DNA of 64,000 bases from Bacteroidota bacterium (GCA_018267385.1 JAFDYN010000005.1:62001-126000), one strand, 5' to 3'. Shown: positions 7,066-16,850, numbered from the stretch's first letter. Numbers and translations are program-made. Notes: a model not told the origin generated them from the letters alone.

Positions 7066-8529
7066 ATGGATATACTCAATCAAATAGTAGGCAAGCTAAA
7101 TAAAGAGGAGATCAGGAAATACAAAACGCTGTCTACCGCGGGGGATAAGCGTAAGGATCACATTCTCTTTGACTACATCCGTGCTGCGGGACCTAAATTT
7201 GACGAGCAGAAGGCACTCAAAAAACTAGGATATACTGAGGTGCCCAAAAACCGCTACTACCAGCTCAAAAACCGCCTGATAGAAAATATAGGCGATAGCC
7301 TGGTGCTGCTCAATACGCATAAGGAAGAACTCTATGAAGTACATCAATATATACAGCTCTACCACCTGTACCGCTCGCGCAATCTGCTAAAAGTGGCCCT
7401 CTCCTATCTGCACAAAGCTGAGAAATGCGCTATAGAAACGGACTACTACGAGATATTGGATGTGATCTACAATGAGCTCATCCGGCTCTGCTCTGACCTG
7501 CCAGGCATCAGCCCGGAGCAATATATCCTGCGACGTGACGAAAACGCCCTTATCGTATCAGACCTTCGCGAGATGGATAATGCGCTGGCTACCCTCTCAC
7601 ACCGCCTGCGTATATCACAGAATTTCGGGCCGGTAGACAAGAACCTGCTGCGCAAGCTGCAGACCAAAGTGGGTACGATCTCTACGCATACCACGGCGCG
7701 CTTTGGGCGAAACCTGGAGGCGCGGATCTACACTGCACTCAGCCGCATACTGGTGCAGCAGCACCACTATGACGCACTGGAAAAGCTGGTGACCGAAACC
7801 TACCAGAAATTTACCCGGGAGAAATGGTTTAGCCGCAACAATCATGAGCTGAAACTACAAATGCTGACCTACTGCGCTAATGCGCTATTCAAAAACAAGA
7901 AGTACGAGGCGTCTATTTCTTATGCTACCATGCTCGGCAAGGAAATACAGTCCTTTGATAAACTTCACTTTGACAAGTACTACTTCTTTTATTGCAACTC
8001 GCTGGTCAATAACTACACCTTTGTAAATCCGCAGAAGGGGCTAAGCGTACTGAATGAGTTTGAGGCTACGATGCGACAGAAGAAAAGCCCCTACTATGAC
8101 ATCTACATATACCTGAACAGGGCCACGCTGCTCGCTCACATGAGCCGCTACAAAGAGTCGCTCCAAAACCTGGTCAAACTGTACGTGACCGACAACTACC
8201 GGTCTGCCGACGATTCATTTAAACTAAAAATCGAAGTAAGTGAGCTGATCATTACATTTGAGACAGGCGACACTGAGGTACTGGACTATCGACTGAAACA
8301 GGTAAAGAAGTCTTTTGCCGCACTGAGCAAAGAAAAAACCTTGCAGCGCGACTTTCAAATGATCAGCCTGCTCGAAGGCATGAATGGCAACCCGGATTAC
8401 CGGTCTGAAAACCGTATCAAAAGAAAAGTAGAGGCTTTTTTCAAAGAAAAAAGGGCTTTGGAGGAAGAAGATTCGGAAATCATACAATATGCCCCCTGGT
8501 TGATCAAAAAGTTTAATCTATCGGATTAA
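7066..8529 (+). CDS. Conserved helical (TPR-like) cytosolic protein, unknown function
   Basis: A 487-residue, almost entirely helical protein with no signal peptide or membrane helix. Paired-helix segments resemble tetratricopeptide repeats (YHLYRSRNLLKVALSYLHKAEK near 105-126; YCANALFKNKKYEASISYA near 265-283). The N-terminal part (residues 10-80) is rich in lysine and glutamate. I recall similar unnamed proteins in Chitinophaga relatives, but no function can be assigned. It is divergent from the 6264 gene; a TATCTTAG at 7040-7047 may be its -7 element. Confidence 0.7.
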   Translation: MDILNQIVGKLNKEEIRKYKTLSTAGDKRKDHILFDYIRAAGPKFDEQKALKKLGYTEVPKNRYYQLKNRLIENIGDSLVLLNTHKEELYEVHQYIQLYHLYRSRNLLKVALSYLHKAEKCAIETDYYEILDVIYNELIRLCSDLPGISPEQYILRRDENALIVSDLREMDNALATLSHRLRISQNFGPVDKNLLRKLQTKVGTISTHTTARFGRNLEARIYTALSRILVQQHHYDALEKLVTETYQKFTREKWFSRNNHELKLQMLTYCANALFKNKKYEASISYATMLGKEIQSFDKLHFDKYYFFYCNSLVNNYTFVNPQKGLSVLNEFEATMRQKKSPYYDIYIYLNRATLLAHMSRYKESLQNLVKLYVTDNYRSADDSFKLKIEVSELIITFETGDTEVLDYRLKQVKKSFAALSKEKTLQRDFQMISLLEGMNGNPDYRSENRIKRKVEAFFKEKRALEEEDSEIIQYAPWLIKKFNLSD

Positions 8530-8611
8530 GCAGAGATAAAAAAAAATATAAAACAATAGAACCATTCTCTAATAAAAACGTTTGGACGGATAAGAAATCA
8601 TCGAAAATGAG

Positions 8612-8642
8612 TTGACCAGCGCTTTTCAGGTCCATACATTTG
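8612..8642 (+). promoter_or_regulatory. Bacteroidota-type promoter for the PKD gene
   Basis: TTG at 8612-8614, a 20-base spacer, then TACATTTG (8635-8642), an exact TAnnTTTG match. Transcription would start near 8649, giving a leader of about 35 bases to the ATG at 8684. This also argues against using the in-frame ATG at 8612 as start. Confidence 0.75.
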
Positions 8643-8683
8643 TATCATCAAAACAGATTGATCACAACAAAAAACACAAACAC

Positions 8684-10063
8684 ATGAAATCAAAATTGCT
8701 ACTCGCACTACTGACCTGTTGCCTCGGCATCAGCAGCGCCTCGGCGCAGTGCTTTGCTCAGTATTCATACAGCACCTCTCCTACGGGCGGTTGGGTCACC
8801 TTCTATGTAGACAGCACCATCGGCCTCAATGCAGCTACTACTGTCTACACATGGAGTTTCGGAGACGGCACCAGCGGCAGCAGCTCTCAGGTAGCCCACC
8901 AGTATAATGCGCTGATAGGCTCCTACACTGTATGCCTGACGGCACATGATACGGCTGCCGGCGGCTGCAGCTTCACGACCTGTGATAGTGTGAACCTAGG
9001 CGGCGGCACCGCCTGCAGCGCTACCATCAGCTACTCTGACTCAAATGGTGACTACACCTTTGCCGCCATCTCTACAGGTACTGGCCCGTACACCTACAGC
9101 TGGACATTGGACGGACAGCAGTTTTCTACACTTGCCGTACCTACACTCGCCCTGGCACCTATCAATACATACTATACGGTGTGTGTAAATATAACGGATG
9201 CGAACGGCTGTACAGCTTCGACCTGCTCCTATGTATTTGATACAGCAGCGGTCATATCAAATACCTGCAGCGCCTACCTTTCTCTGACCGGCCAGCAGGA
9301 TAGCACCTATACATTCACCGTATCTGCGCTCAACTCGGGTGGCTCGAGCTATGTATGGACCTATGGCAATACTACGATCACCGGCAATGGCAGTGCTACT
9401 GTCGTGATAGACTCTGCTGCGCTGGCTCTACGCCCTACTATCTGTGTATCTGTGACTGACAGCACCGGCTGCGTGGCGAGTGACTGCATCACGCTGGGCA
9501 ATACAGCCATCGGCGGCGGCTGCCAGGCGTACTTTGTGATCTATCCGGACTCTGCCAATGCCTCTCAGGGCTACTATACCGGTATCAACCTCTCTACCGG
9601 AAACTATGGCCAGAATGTGCTCTGGAGCTTCGGTGACGGTACTACCTCTACCAGCCTGTACCCATCCCACACTTATGCGACACCGGGACAGTATATCGTG
9701 TGCCTGACCGTAGGCGCACAGGGCACTACCTGCTATGACAGCTACTGCGACTCATCTTTCTATGTATTCAAAACAGCAGGTGGACCTATGACCCATCTGA
9801 GCATACAAGGACCTAACGGTATCCATGATATCGCTACTGATGCAGTAGTAAGTGTGTATCCTAACCCGGTGAATGATGTACTCTCGATACGCGCTACTGA
9901 GCGCATGACCGAGCAAAAGATCTACGACATCAAGGGTCAGCTGGTGATGGATATCAAGACGCCATCAGAGCAGATCAATACGTCTAAGCTCAGCGCAGGT
10001 ATCTATGTGCTGGAGCTGAACCTAAATGGCGCACTGAGCCGCACTAAGTTTGTGAAGGAATAG
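8684..10063 (+). CDS. PKD-domain surface protein with T9SS type A sorting domain
   Basis: Starting at 8684 the product has 459 residues with a signal peptide ending SSASAQ. Two clear PKD repeats are seen (WSFGDGTSGSS... near 45-110 and WSFGDGTTSTSLYPSHTY near 310-355), and at least two more degenerate beta-sandwich repeats lie between them, each with paired cysteines (CSATISY, CSAYLSL, DANGCTAS, DSTGCVAS). The C-terminal 75 residues are a sorting domain (VYPNPVNDVLSI, LSAGIYVLEL, KFVKE). Probably a surface adhesin or matrix protein; no enzyme motif is present. Confidence 0.88.
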   Translation: MKSKLLLALLTCCLGISSASAQCFAQYSYSTSPTGGWVTFYVDSTIGLNAATTVYTWSFGDGTSGSSSQVAHQYNALIGSYTVCLTAHDTAAGGCSFTTCDSVNLGGGTACSATISYSDSNGDYTFAAISTGTGPYTYSWTLDGQQFSTLAVPTLALAPINTYYTVCVNITDANGCTASTCSYVFDTAAVISNTCSAYLSLTGQQDSTYTFTVSALNSGGSSYVWTYGNTTITGNGSATVVIDSAALALRPTICVSVTDSTGCVASDCITLGNTAIGGGCQAYFVIYPDSANASQGYYTGINLSTGNYGQNVLWSFGDGTTSTSLYPSHTYATPGQYIVCLTVGAQGTTCYDSYCDSSFYVFKTAGGPMTHLSIQGPNGIHDIATDAVVSVYPNPVNDVLSIRATERMTEQKIYDIKGQLVMDIKTPSEQINTSKLSAGIYVLELNLNGALSRTKFVKE

Positions 10064-10094
10064 AAGACGGATTTTGTTATACTCAATAGGTAAA

Positions 10095-10126
10095 GGCCCC
10101 GTGTGCGAAAGTATACGGGGTTTTGC
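10095..10126 (+). terminator. Terminator after the PKD gene
   Basis: CCCCGTGT (10097-10104) pairs with the TATACGGGG arm ending at 10120, followed by ttttgctttg. Confidence 0.7.
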
Positions 10127-10144
10127 TTTGAGGTATATCTTAGA

Positions 10145-10648
10145 TCAGAGTTTCAATCCGGCGTCGGGCACGGCTACGCGGCCCTGCCAGCTTTTTGCCA
10201 GAGGTATCTGCCATTCTGCCTGCATAGCGCCTACTGTGGCCACGAGGTTATTAAAGACGATGGTCTCATCATTTACGGCACCATCTGCCAGGAGCTTTTT
10301 GAAAGTATCAAAGTCAGCGCCCTTCACCTGTCCATCTTGTAGATAGCAAGTATAGAAGCGGTCGAAGAAATTGACATTGTACTTTGACCCCAGCTCTTTG
10401 ATAAAACGCACGGTGCTATCTATGGAGCATCCACTCACTGCGAGTTTATCCTCATCTGCAGCCAGTATTACAAAGCGATCATAGAGCAGTGCCCCATCGC
10501 CTATTACTTTAGCCTTGTGGGCCAGCCATTGAGATACAAATGCATTGATATCTCCGGCTATCCGGGTAGACTCTGTAGTGGTGAAAGCCCTGTCAGCCTG
10601 ATAGATCCAGACACGGGCGGTAGCGGGCAATGTGGTGAAAGATTCCAA
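10145..10648 (-). CDS. Small Bacteroidota-conserved protein (often labelled 'ABC transporter ATPase')
   Basis: The conserved region begins at LESFTTLPATARVWIYQADR, so I choose a TTG start at 10648 (167 residues): no ATG lies in frame between it and the divergent gene, and a TAnnTTTG element sits just upstream. Conserved-looking blocks are WIYQADR, GCSIDSTVRFIKELG and TIVFNNLV. Homologues are often named ABC transporter ATPase, but no Walker A, signature or Walker B motif is present, so the name is not supported. Cytosolic, function unknown. Confidence 0.75.
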   Translation of the reverse strand: MESFTTLPATARVWIYQADRAFTTTESTRIAGDINAFVSQWLAHKAKVIGDGALLYDRFVILAADEDKLAVSGCSIDSTVRFIKELGSKYNVNFFDRFYTCYLQDGQVKGADFDTFKKLLADGAVNDETIVFNNLVATVGAMQAEWQIPLAKSWQGRVAVPDAGLKL

Positions 10649-10666
10649 CTTATGACAATTTAATGA

Positions 10667-10674
10667 CAAAAGTA
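10667..10674 (-). promoter_or_regulatory. -7 promoter element TACTTTTG
   Basis: An exact TAnnTTTG match on the minus strand, 18 bases upstream of the TTG start at 10648. No TTG is visible at the usual -33 distance. A weaker GAACTTTG at 10700-10707 on the plus strand may serve the divergent gene at 10728. Confidence 0.5.
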
Positions 10675-10727
10675 GTGACAAAATCCGAGACAGGTAGCTG
10701 AACTTTGCGGCCAGATAAAAGTCATTA

Positions 10728-11984
10728 ATGAAAAAGCTGTTTACTGTTCTTTGCCTCTGCATCTCCATCTGCGCTGTAGCACAATCTGACACTGCTGACC
10801 TGCGCGCCGGAGCCACCGATATGGTCTTCTACAATGCCTCGACCGGCACCAAGACCAATGCCTCCAATCTCGACTGGCACCTCGCCTTTGGGGTACGCTC
10901 TGCTATCCCGCCATACAAGACCAATCAGGCTGCCGCCATCCGTATCAACGAAGCGATAGGCGTAGAGCTTTACAAAAGCCCCTCGCAAAAAGTGAGCGGC
11001 TGGAATAGTTTTGATACGACAGGCTGGAGAGGCTGGCAGCGCATGCATAACCCTGACACGACGTGGACGATCGGCGCTTTGAATATCAATAAAGACTTTG
11101 GCAACGACTATAACTATGGCTGGGGTGCCTACTCCTTTGGATCTCACAGCGTGGTAGGTGACTCTTCTGTCTACCTGCTGAAAATGCCTGACGGCTCCTT
11201 CCGCAAGCTGGCTATACTGAATCTGCAGTATGATACTGCGTTCAATTTCCTCTATGACAAGCTGGATAATTCTGACTATACTGCCGCTCAGGTGCGCAAG
11301 CGCCTATTCAGCAATAAGATGTTTGCCTACTACAGCCTTGATACCAAGACAGCTACAGACAAAGAGCCTGCGATCAGTGACTGGGATATGGTTTTCACGA
11401 GATACAACAATACAACTTATGATCCCGGCAACCTGAGCCAGGATATGGGCATACTAACCAATGACAGCAGGATAACAGGCACAGAGGTGAGCAGTACAGC
11501 CACGCAGCCTTGCTACTATGGGGCGTTTTCTACTTATATCAATACGATAGGAAAGAGCTGGATGCAGAGCACAACTCCTGATAGCCTCACCTACTATCTG
11601 GCCGATGCCACCACCTCGCAGACTGCTTTCAGGTTTGTAATGAACTACTTTGGTGGTAGCTATACAGGCAAGATGGCTTTCACTACTACCGCTTCTGCAT
11701 GCGCCACGGGTATAGCAGAACTGAATACCTCAGAGGCATTGACTGTATATCCTGTACCGGCTGTAAATGCACTCCATATGCGTCTGACATCAGAGAGCGG
11801 CTACGATACCGAGGTAGCAGTGACAGATATAGCCGGCAGGACACTCCTCACTAAAGACTATCAAGTGACAGCCGGCCAGAACGATATTGAAATGAACACC
11901 AGCGCTCTCTCAGCGGGCAACTATATCATCACGATAAATACCACAGCAGGCAAAGTGAGCCGCATGATATCAGTGGTCAGATAA
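10728..11984 (+). CDS. HmuY-like secreted protein with T9SS type A sorting domain
   Basis: A 418-residue protein with signal peptide MKKLFTVLCLCISICAVAQ. The body carries paired motifs reminiscent of HmuY haem-binding lipoproteins: NASNLDWHLAFG near residue 48 and ISDWDMVFTRYNNTTYDPG near 220. Those proteins take up haem at the cell surface; here the assignment is by motif resemblance only. Unlike classical HmuY it has no lipobox and ends with a T9SS sorting domain (VYPVPAVNALHMRL, ALSAGNYIITINT). A strong terminator follows. Confidence 0.72.
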   Translation: MKKLFTVLCLCISICAVAQSDTADLRAGATDMVFYNASTGTKTNASNLDWHLAFGVRSAIPPYKTNQAAAIRINEAIGVELYKSPSQKVSGWNSFDTTGWRGWQRMHNPDTTWTIGALNINKDFGNDYNYGWGAYSFGSHSVVGDSSVYLLKMPDGSFRKLAILNLQYDTAFNFLYDKLDNSDYTAAQVRKRLFSNKMFAYYSLDTKTATDKEPAISDWDMVFTRYNNTTYDPGNLSQDMGILTNDSRITGTEVSSTATQPCYYGAFSTYINTIGKSWMQSTTPDSLTYYLADATTSQTAFRFVMNYFGGSYTGKMAFTTTASACATGIAELNTSEALTVYPVPAVNALHMRLTSESGYDTEVAVTDIAGRTLLTKDYQVTAGQNDIEMNTSALSAGNYIITINTTAGKVSRMISVVR

Positions 11985-12012
11985 TTGGGTTTGTTTTGTG
12001 ACCAAAACAGGA

Positions 12013-12039
12013 AGGTAAGCAGCATGGCTTACCTTTTTT
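12013..12039 (+). terminator. Terminator after the HmuY-like gene
   Basis: AGGTAAGC (12013-12020) and GCTTACCT (12027-12034) form an 8-bp stem followed by a run of T. It touches the 3' end of the convergent ABC transporter gene. Confidence 0.85.
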
Positions 12040-13798
12040 ATGCCTCATGCATGATCTCCTCCTGGCGCTCGCCTATCTGCTGGCGCCACATGGCGTAGTA
12101 GAGTCCCTTGTCAGCCAGCAGGTCCTGATGCGTACCGGTCTCGATGATATGACCGCGCTCCAGTACGTAGATACGATCAGCATGCATGATAGTGGAGAGG
12201 CGGTGCGCTATGAGCACAGTGATACGATTGCGCGTGCCGGATATGGTACGTATCGTACGTGTGATCTCCTCCTCTGTGATAGAGTCCAGTGCAGAGGTAG
12301 CCTCGTCAAACACCAGCAACGACGGATCTCGCAGCAGCGCCCTGGCTATGGAGAGGCGCTGCTTCTCCCCTCCCGATACGCGCATACCCCCCTCGCCGAT
12401 AAAGGTATCGAGGCCATTCTCAGCGCGCGAAAGCAATCCCACGCAAGAAGCCTTGGCAAGAACATCAAGCAGCATGTCATCGGTAGCATCCGGTTTTACG
12501 AAAAGAAGATTCTCCCGGATAGTACCGGCGAAGAGCTGTGTATCCTGTGTGACAAAACCGATCTGATTTCGCAGCAGATCTATATCTACTTCTGTGGAGT
12601 CTATACCATTGTAGCGGATGTGGCCCTGATGCGGGCGATAAAGGCCCACCAGCAGTTTGACCAGAGTAGTCTTGCCGGAGCCACTCGGCCCGACAAAGGC
12701 AATGGTCTCACCTGATGAGACCTCAAAATTGATTCCCTGGACTGCTGGCTTTTTAGCGGTCTTGTGCTGGAAAGCCACGCCGTCAAACTGCAGTTCGTCT
12801 ACATGCGCCACCGCCTGTGGTGATACGGGACGCGGCTCCAGCGGAGAGTCCAGTATGGTCTGGAAATTATTAAGTGAAGCCTCTGCCTCCCGATAGCTCA
12901 GCAGGGCGTTGCCCATCTCCTGGAGTGGGTTGAAGATGAAGAAGGAGAAGAACTGAAAAGTCACTACGGTACCTACGCTGATATGCCCCCTGAATGCTGC
13001 ATAGAGGACCACAAAAAGTATACACTGGCGAAGGAAATTGACCAAAGTACCCTGCACGAAACTGATGCTACGCAGGTTGCGCACTTTTTTCAGCTCCAGC
13101 TTCAGGATGCGGTAGGTGGCATTGTTGAGTCGCTTCACCTCCTGATTGGTCAGGCCTAGGCTTTTAATGAGCTCTATATTGCGCAGGCTCTCTGTGGTAG
13201 CTCCGGCCAGTACATTGGTCTCACGCACGATGCTAGCCTGCACCTGTTTTATTTTCTGAGACAGGAAACGGATGCTGAGATAAAGGATCGTACTGGCTAT
13301 GACATATACGATCACCATATAGCCATATACTACAAAGGAAGCCACCACTACGAAGACGATCCCAACGATCCCCATGAAGACCACGTTGACAAAGTTATTG
13401 ATGAACTTCTCCGAGTCTGTGCGGAGGCGCTGGAGGATATTGAGCGTAGAGCCGCTCTGCTTATCCTCAAAATCCTGATAAGGCAACTGCAGGGAGTGCT
13501 TTAGGCCATCGGTGTACACATCTGCACCGAAGCGCTGGATCACGAGATTGGTCGTGTAATCCTGAAATGCCTTTGCAATACGGCTCACCATAGCTACACT
13601 GATGCTACCCAGGATCAGCAGCAGGGCATTTCTGGTAAAGTCATCTACAGGTTTAGTGCTGTTCTTGCCCACCAGGTCTATCACCTTGCCAAAGATGACA
13701 GGATCGAGCATGGAGAAAGTCTGGTTGATCGCTGCGAGCACAAAAGTGACAACAACGAGCCCGCGATATTTAGAAAGGTAGTGTAGGAGTAACTTCAT
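12038..13798 (-). CDS. ABC exporter, fused membrane and ATPase domains (MsbA-like)
   Basis: A 586-residue half-transporter. Residues 1-310 hold about six transmembrane helices; residues 335-575 are the ATPase: Walker A GPSGSGKT (370-377), signature VSGGEKQ (474-480), Walker B LLVFDEA (494-500) and H-loop histidine 532. It should work as a homodimer exporting a lipid, peptide or drug from the inner membrane; the substrate is not evident from neighbours. It is monocistronic, convergent with the HmuY-like gene. Confidence 0.9.
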   Translation of the reverse strand: MKLLLHYLSKYRGLVVVTFVLAAINQTFSMLDPVIFGKVIDLVGKNSTKPVDDFTRNALLLILGSISVAMVSRIAKAFQDYTTNLVIQRFGADVYTDGLKHSLQLPYQDFEDKQSGSTLNILQRLRTDSEKFINNFVNVVFMGIVGIVFVVVASFVVYGYMVIVYVIASTILYLSIRFLSQKIKQVQASIVRETNVLAGATTESLRNIELIKSLGLTNQEVKRLNNATYRILKLELKKVRNLRSISFVQGTLVNFLRQCILFVVLYAAFRGHISVGTVVTFQFFSFFIFNPLQEMGNALLSYREAEASLNNFQTILDSPLEPRPVSPQAVAHVDELQFDGVAFQHKTAKKPAVQGINFEVSSGETIAFVGPSGSGKTTLVKLLVGLYRPHQGHIRYNGIDSTEVDIDLLRNQIGFVTQDTQLFAGTIRENLLFVKPDATDDMLLDVLAKASCVGLLSRAENGLDTFIGEGGMRVSGGEKQRLSIARALLRDPSLLVFDEATSALDSITEEEITRTIRTISGTRNRITVLIAHRLSTIMHADRIYVLERGHIIETGTHQDLLADKGLYYAMWRQQIGERQEEIMHEA

Positions 13799-13889
13799 AA
13801 GGGAAACACAAAATCAAGGCGCAAATATACGTCTAAACATATAAACGAACCAAGAGAAGAAAAATTGGAGCGATTTGCGATAATCAGGA

Positions 13890-14624
13890 CTAGATCAAAG
13901 GCCTGATACCGTACATTCTGAAACGGTCACTAAAATCATTTGTACCCAGGTCAAATACGCCGCGCGCACCGTCCCAGAGACTATCCGTATATCCCATTCC
14001 GTACGGCGATGGGAAGCAGTCTGGTCGCTTCATTTTGCCCATCAGCTTCTGATGCATGAGTGCTCCTATCTGACATACTGCCTCATCTATGGCAGGCTCA
14101 GTCTCTTCAGGCACCAGTGCGGCGCTGATATGAATGGTAACGGACTGATCCATATACCGGTCTCTTTTACCAGCCAGAGCCTCATTTTCTACAATGATTA
14201 GTATTCCCGTTGCCAGATTTTTTTTCTCACAGGCGCTACGGGTGGGATAGGCTATCTCAGTACCATAAAACTCCCAGCCCTCTTCGTCCACATATTTGGT
14301 GGCCCATTTTTGATTGTTTTCCCGCGACCACTTCATACTACCGAAAGAGAGGCTCGCTTTCTGTTTGGTCTTTTGAGTAGATCTGATACCGGGAATGTCC
14401 GGACTAAGGTCAACGATGTGCTGTAGCGGCGTCAGAAAATGCTGCCACTCATCCCAGTGCCATAAAGGCCGATCTATAGAGTGGCCAAAAAGATAATAAC
14501 TGAGATAGACCGGACGGGCAGGACTTACGTCTTCCTGACTTTTTATCATTTTATCTCCGACAGATGTATCTGATTCTTTGCCGGACAGCATGCTTTTGAT
14601 GCGATCAAAAAACGCCATGATCAT
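13890..14624 (-). CDS. Hypothetical protein
   Basis: A 244-residue soluble protein I do not recognise. No signal peptide or membrane helix. It is rich in tryptophan and aromatic residues (RPLWHWDEWQHF near 60; WSRENNQKWATKYVDEEGWEFYGTE near 105-130) and ends SDRFRMYGIRPLI. A second ATG at 14618 (MAFFDRIKSML) is an equally likely start. It lies 31-37 bases downstream of the phosphate transporter gene on the same strand and may be cotranscribed, but nothing links it to phosphate. Confidence 0.6.
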   Translation of the reverse strand: MIMAFFDRIKSMLSGKESDTSVGDKMIKSQEDVSPARPVYLSYYLFGHSIDRPLWHWDEWQHFLTPLQHIVDLSPDIPGIRSTQKTKQKASLSFGSMKWSRENNQKWATKYVDEEGWEFYGTEIAYPTRSACEKKNLATGILIIVENEALAGKRDRYMDQSVTIHISAALVPEETEPAIDEAVCQIGALMHQKLMGKMKRPDCFPSPYGMGYTDSLWDGARGVFDLGTNDFSDRFRMYGIRPLI

Positions 14625-14655
14625 TCCTTTGCAGAGAAAGATAAGGATTTAAGGC

Positions 14656-15672
14656 TTACGCGAGCTTCTCAAAGATATAGTAGGCGATAGCGCCCATCAC
14701 TGCTGAGGCTGGTATGGTGAGTATCCAGGCCCAGACAATATTGCCGGCTACTCCCCAGCGTACGGCACTGAGGCGCTTGGTCATGCCGGCACCCATGATG
14801 CTACCCGTGATGGTGTGTGTGGTACTGACAGGTATCTTGAGACTGGTGACGAGGAAGAGTGTAAAAGCGCCCGCAGTCTCTGCGCAGAAGCCCTCGAAAG
14901 GCTTGAGCGCTGTGATGCGCTGGCCCATGGTCTTCACGATGCGCCAGCCCCCCAGCATGGTGCCGAGACCCATAGCCACGTAGCAGCCTACAGCCGCCCA
15001 GGTGGGCAGTGCGCCACCTTCTTTTACATTAAAAAAACCGGGAGCGTCCGGATGCTGGGTACTATAGCAGATCAGTCCCGCCCAGATGATACCCATCGTC
15101 TTTTGTGCATCATTGCCACCGTGGCCCACAGAGAAAAGCGCCGAAGATACTAACTGCAGACGGCGGAAGTATTTGTCTACCTTGGTCACCGGCAGGTTCT
15201 TGCAGATATTGATGATGATGACCGCTATGACATAGGTAGCCACCATACCGATCAGTGGTGCCAACGGGATGAAGGCTAGTACTTTGACCAGTTTATCCAT
15301 CACGATCGCATCTGTGCCGGCCTTGACCAGTGCTGCACCAGTAAACCCTCCCAACAGTGCGTGTGAGGAGCTGCTAGGCAGCCCCCAGTACCAGGTCAGT
15401 AGGTTCCAGACGGTAGCACCGAGCATGGCACCTATGAGCAGCGGTATGGTGATGATATTGCCATGGACCATGCCCTTTACGGTATCTGCCACGCCATGGC
15501 TTTTGAAGAAATAAAAAGCTATAAAGTTGAAGAATGCAGCCCAGACCACAGCCTGCAGTGGCGTGAGTACCCGGGTGGATACGACAGTGGCTATAGAGTT
15601 GGCAGAGTCGTGAAACCCATTGATGAAGTCAAAGATAAAGGCGAGAATGATCAATACAATAAGCAGTGTCAT
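14656..15672 (-). CDS. pit: PiT family inorganic phosphate transporter
   Basis: A 338-residue membrane protein with the PiT signature repeated in inverted halves: FINGFHDSANSIATVVSTR near residues 16-34 and GHGGNDAQKTMGII near 185-198, with about ten helices. It imports phosphate by cation symport. The gene is 20 bases downstream of a DUF47 gene on the same strand, the usual PhoU-like/PiT pairing in which the cytosolic protein is thought to control the carrier. Confidence 0.93.
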   Translation of the reverse strand: MTLLIVLIILAFIFDFINGFHDSANSIATVVSTRVLTPLQAVVWAAFFNFIAFYFFKSHGVADTVKGMVHGNIITIPLLIGAMLGATVWNLLTWYWGLPSSSSHALLGGFTGAALVKAGTDAIVMDKLVKVLAFIPLAPLIGMVATYVIAVIIINICKNLPVTKVDKYFRRLQLVSSALFSVGHGGNDAQKTMGIIWAGLICYSTQHPDAPGFFNVKEGGALPTWAAVGCYVAMGLGTMLGGWRIVKTMGQRITALKPFEGFCAETAGAFTLFLVTSLKIPVSTTHTITGSIMGAGMTKRLSAVRWGVAGNIVWAWILTIPASAVMGAIAYYIFEKLA

Positions 15673-15692
15673 GAGTGTGAGTTAGGTCAGGA

Positions 15693-16340
15693 CTATGAGT
15701 TTTTGATAAGGATCGTCTCTATTACATTGGCTACGTCTTCGCACTTGTCAGTAGCGGTCTCCATATTGGCCAGTACTTCTTTTACCTTGATTATCTTGAC
15801 AGCATCCTTCTCGCTGATAAAAAGTGAAGCGATGGCACCATCAAAAATATCATCAGCCTGGTTTTCCAGGCTATTGATGCGTACCAGTGCTTCCTTGAGG
15901 CGCACCACATCTTTCATACCTTTCAGGGTGGATACAGCGGCGTGGACCTCAATAGCAGACTTTTCTATGACCTCAGCCAGCTGCTGCATCTCCAAGGTAT
16001 ATTCTTCTATTTTATAGAGCTGGAGCCTCTTGGCGGAGCCATGGATATAATCTACAATATCATCCAGAGATGAGGCCAGATAGTGGATATCCTCCCGGTC
16101 AAAGGGAGTGATAAAGTTAGTGCTCAGCTCAGTAAATATCTCATGGGTGATGTTGTCCCCCACATGCTCCAGGTCTGATATCGTTTTGATCAGCTCCACA
16201 CGGCGGTCAGGTGCACCTGTGTTAAGCAGTTCATTGAATACACGGGATATATCTACGAGGTTTTTAGAGGCTTTCTCAAAGAGCACGAAAAACTTTTTGT
16301 CTTTGGGAATAAAAAAGGAAAGGATGGATTCGAGTGCCAT
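15693..16340 (-). CDS. DUF47 (PhoU-like) phosphate transport regulator
   Basis: The start at 16340 (MALESILSFFIPKDKKFF) matches the usual beginning of the family better than the in-frame ATG nine codons upstream and gives 215 residues. The protein is all-helical with the typical early segment FFVLFEKASKNLVDIS and acid pairs in helices (DREDIHYLASSLDDIVDYIHG) that in PhoU-like proteins bind metal. It likely regulates the PiT carrier encoded just downstream. Confidence 0.9.
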   Translation of the reverse strand: MALESILSFFIPKDKKFFVLFEKASKNLVDISRVFNELLNTGAPDRRVELIKTISDLEHVGDNITHEIFTELSTNFITPFDREDIHYLASSLDDIVDYIHGSAKRLQLYKIEEYTLEMQQLAEVIEKSAIEVHAAVSTLKGMKDVVRLKEALVRINSLENQADDIFDGAIASLFISEKDAVKIIKVKEVLANMETATDKCEDVANVIETILIKNS

Positions 16341-16419
16341 ATTGGTTTGGTTTAAAGACGTGGTCAAATCTATGGATGCAAAGTTAAGTCAATGTTAAGC
16401 CACACAACATGTGGAAATA

Positions 16420-16446
16420 AAAAAGCCCCGTGCGAACGAGGCTTTT
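16420..16446 (-). terminator. Terminator of rpmE2
   Basis: AAAAGCC-CGT/ACG-GGCTTTT stem with loop gcga; on the minus strand it is followed by a run of T (aataaaaaa on the plus strand). It lies just downstream of the L31 stop codon. Confidence 0.8.
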
Positions 16447-16464
16447 AATGTATTGATAGCGCTA

Positions 16465-16710
16465 TTACTTAGCGTACTTCTTCTTAAACTTGTCGATACG
16501 GCCGGCAGTATCTACAAACTTGCTCTTGCCGGTAAAAAACGGGTGAGACTCGTTAGAGATTTCCACCTTGACCAGTGGGTATTCATTGCCATCTTCCCAT
16601 ACGATAGTCTCCTTAGAGCGGGCAGCAGACTTAGTGAGGAATGCCTTGTCGCAAGAGATGTCCTTGAAAACTACTGTCCTGTATTCTGTAGGATGAATTC
16701 CTTCTTTCAT
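16465..16710 (-). CDS. rpmE2: 50S ribosomal protein L31 type B
   Basis: The start at 16710 ([17 protein letters not shown]) gives 81 residues, the normal length of type B L31. Family residues [26 protein letters not shown] and [10 protein letters not shown] are present. Only one cysteine occurs, so this is the zinc-free form. It binds the large ribosomal subunit near the central protuberance. Monocistronic with its own terminator. Confidence 0.96.
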   Translation of the reverse strand: MKEGIHPTEYRTVVFKDISCDKAFLTKSAARSKETIVWEDGNEYPLVKVEISNESHPFFTGKSKFVDTAGRIDKFKKKYAK

Positions 16711-16850
16711 TGTCGTTTCTTTTTTGAGGACTGCAAATATAAGTATCTGCTTCCTAATTACCAAATATCACGGAGTACAGATAGAAAAACACTCAAAACG
16801 ACATCCACATCACCTAATAATATACTGATAATCAGTATCAAATCAATTAT

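Noticed and set aside
10145..10648. ABC transporter ATPase as a functional label
   Set aside because: No Walker A, signature or Walker B motif is present; the label is only a family name.
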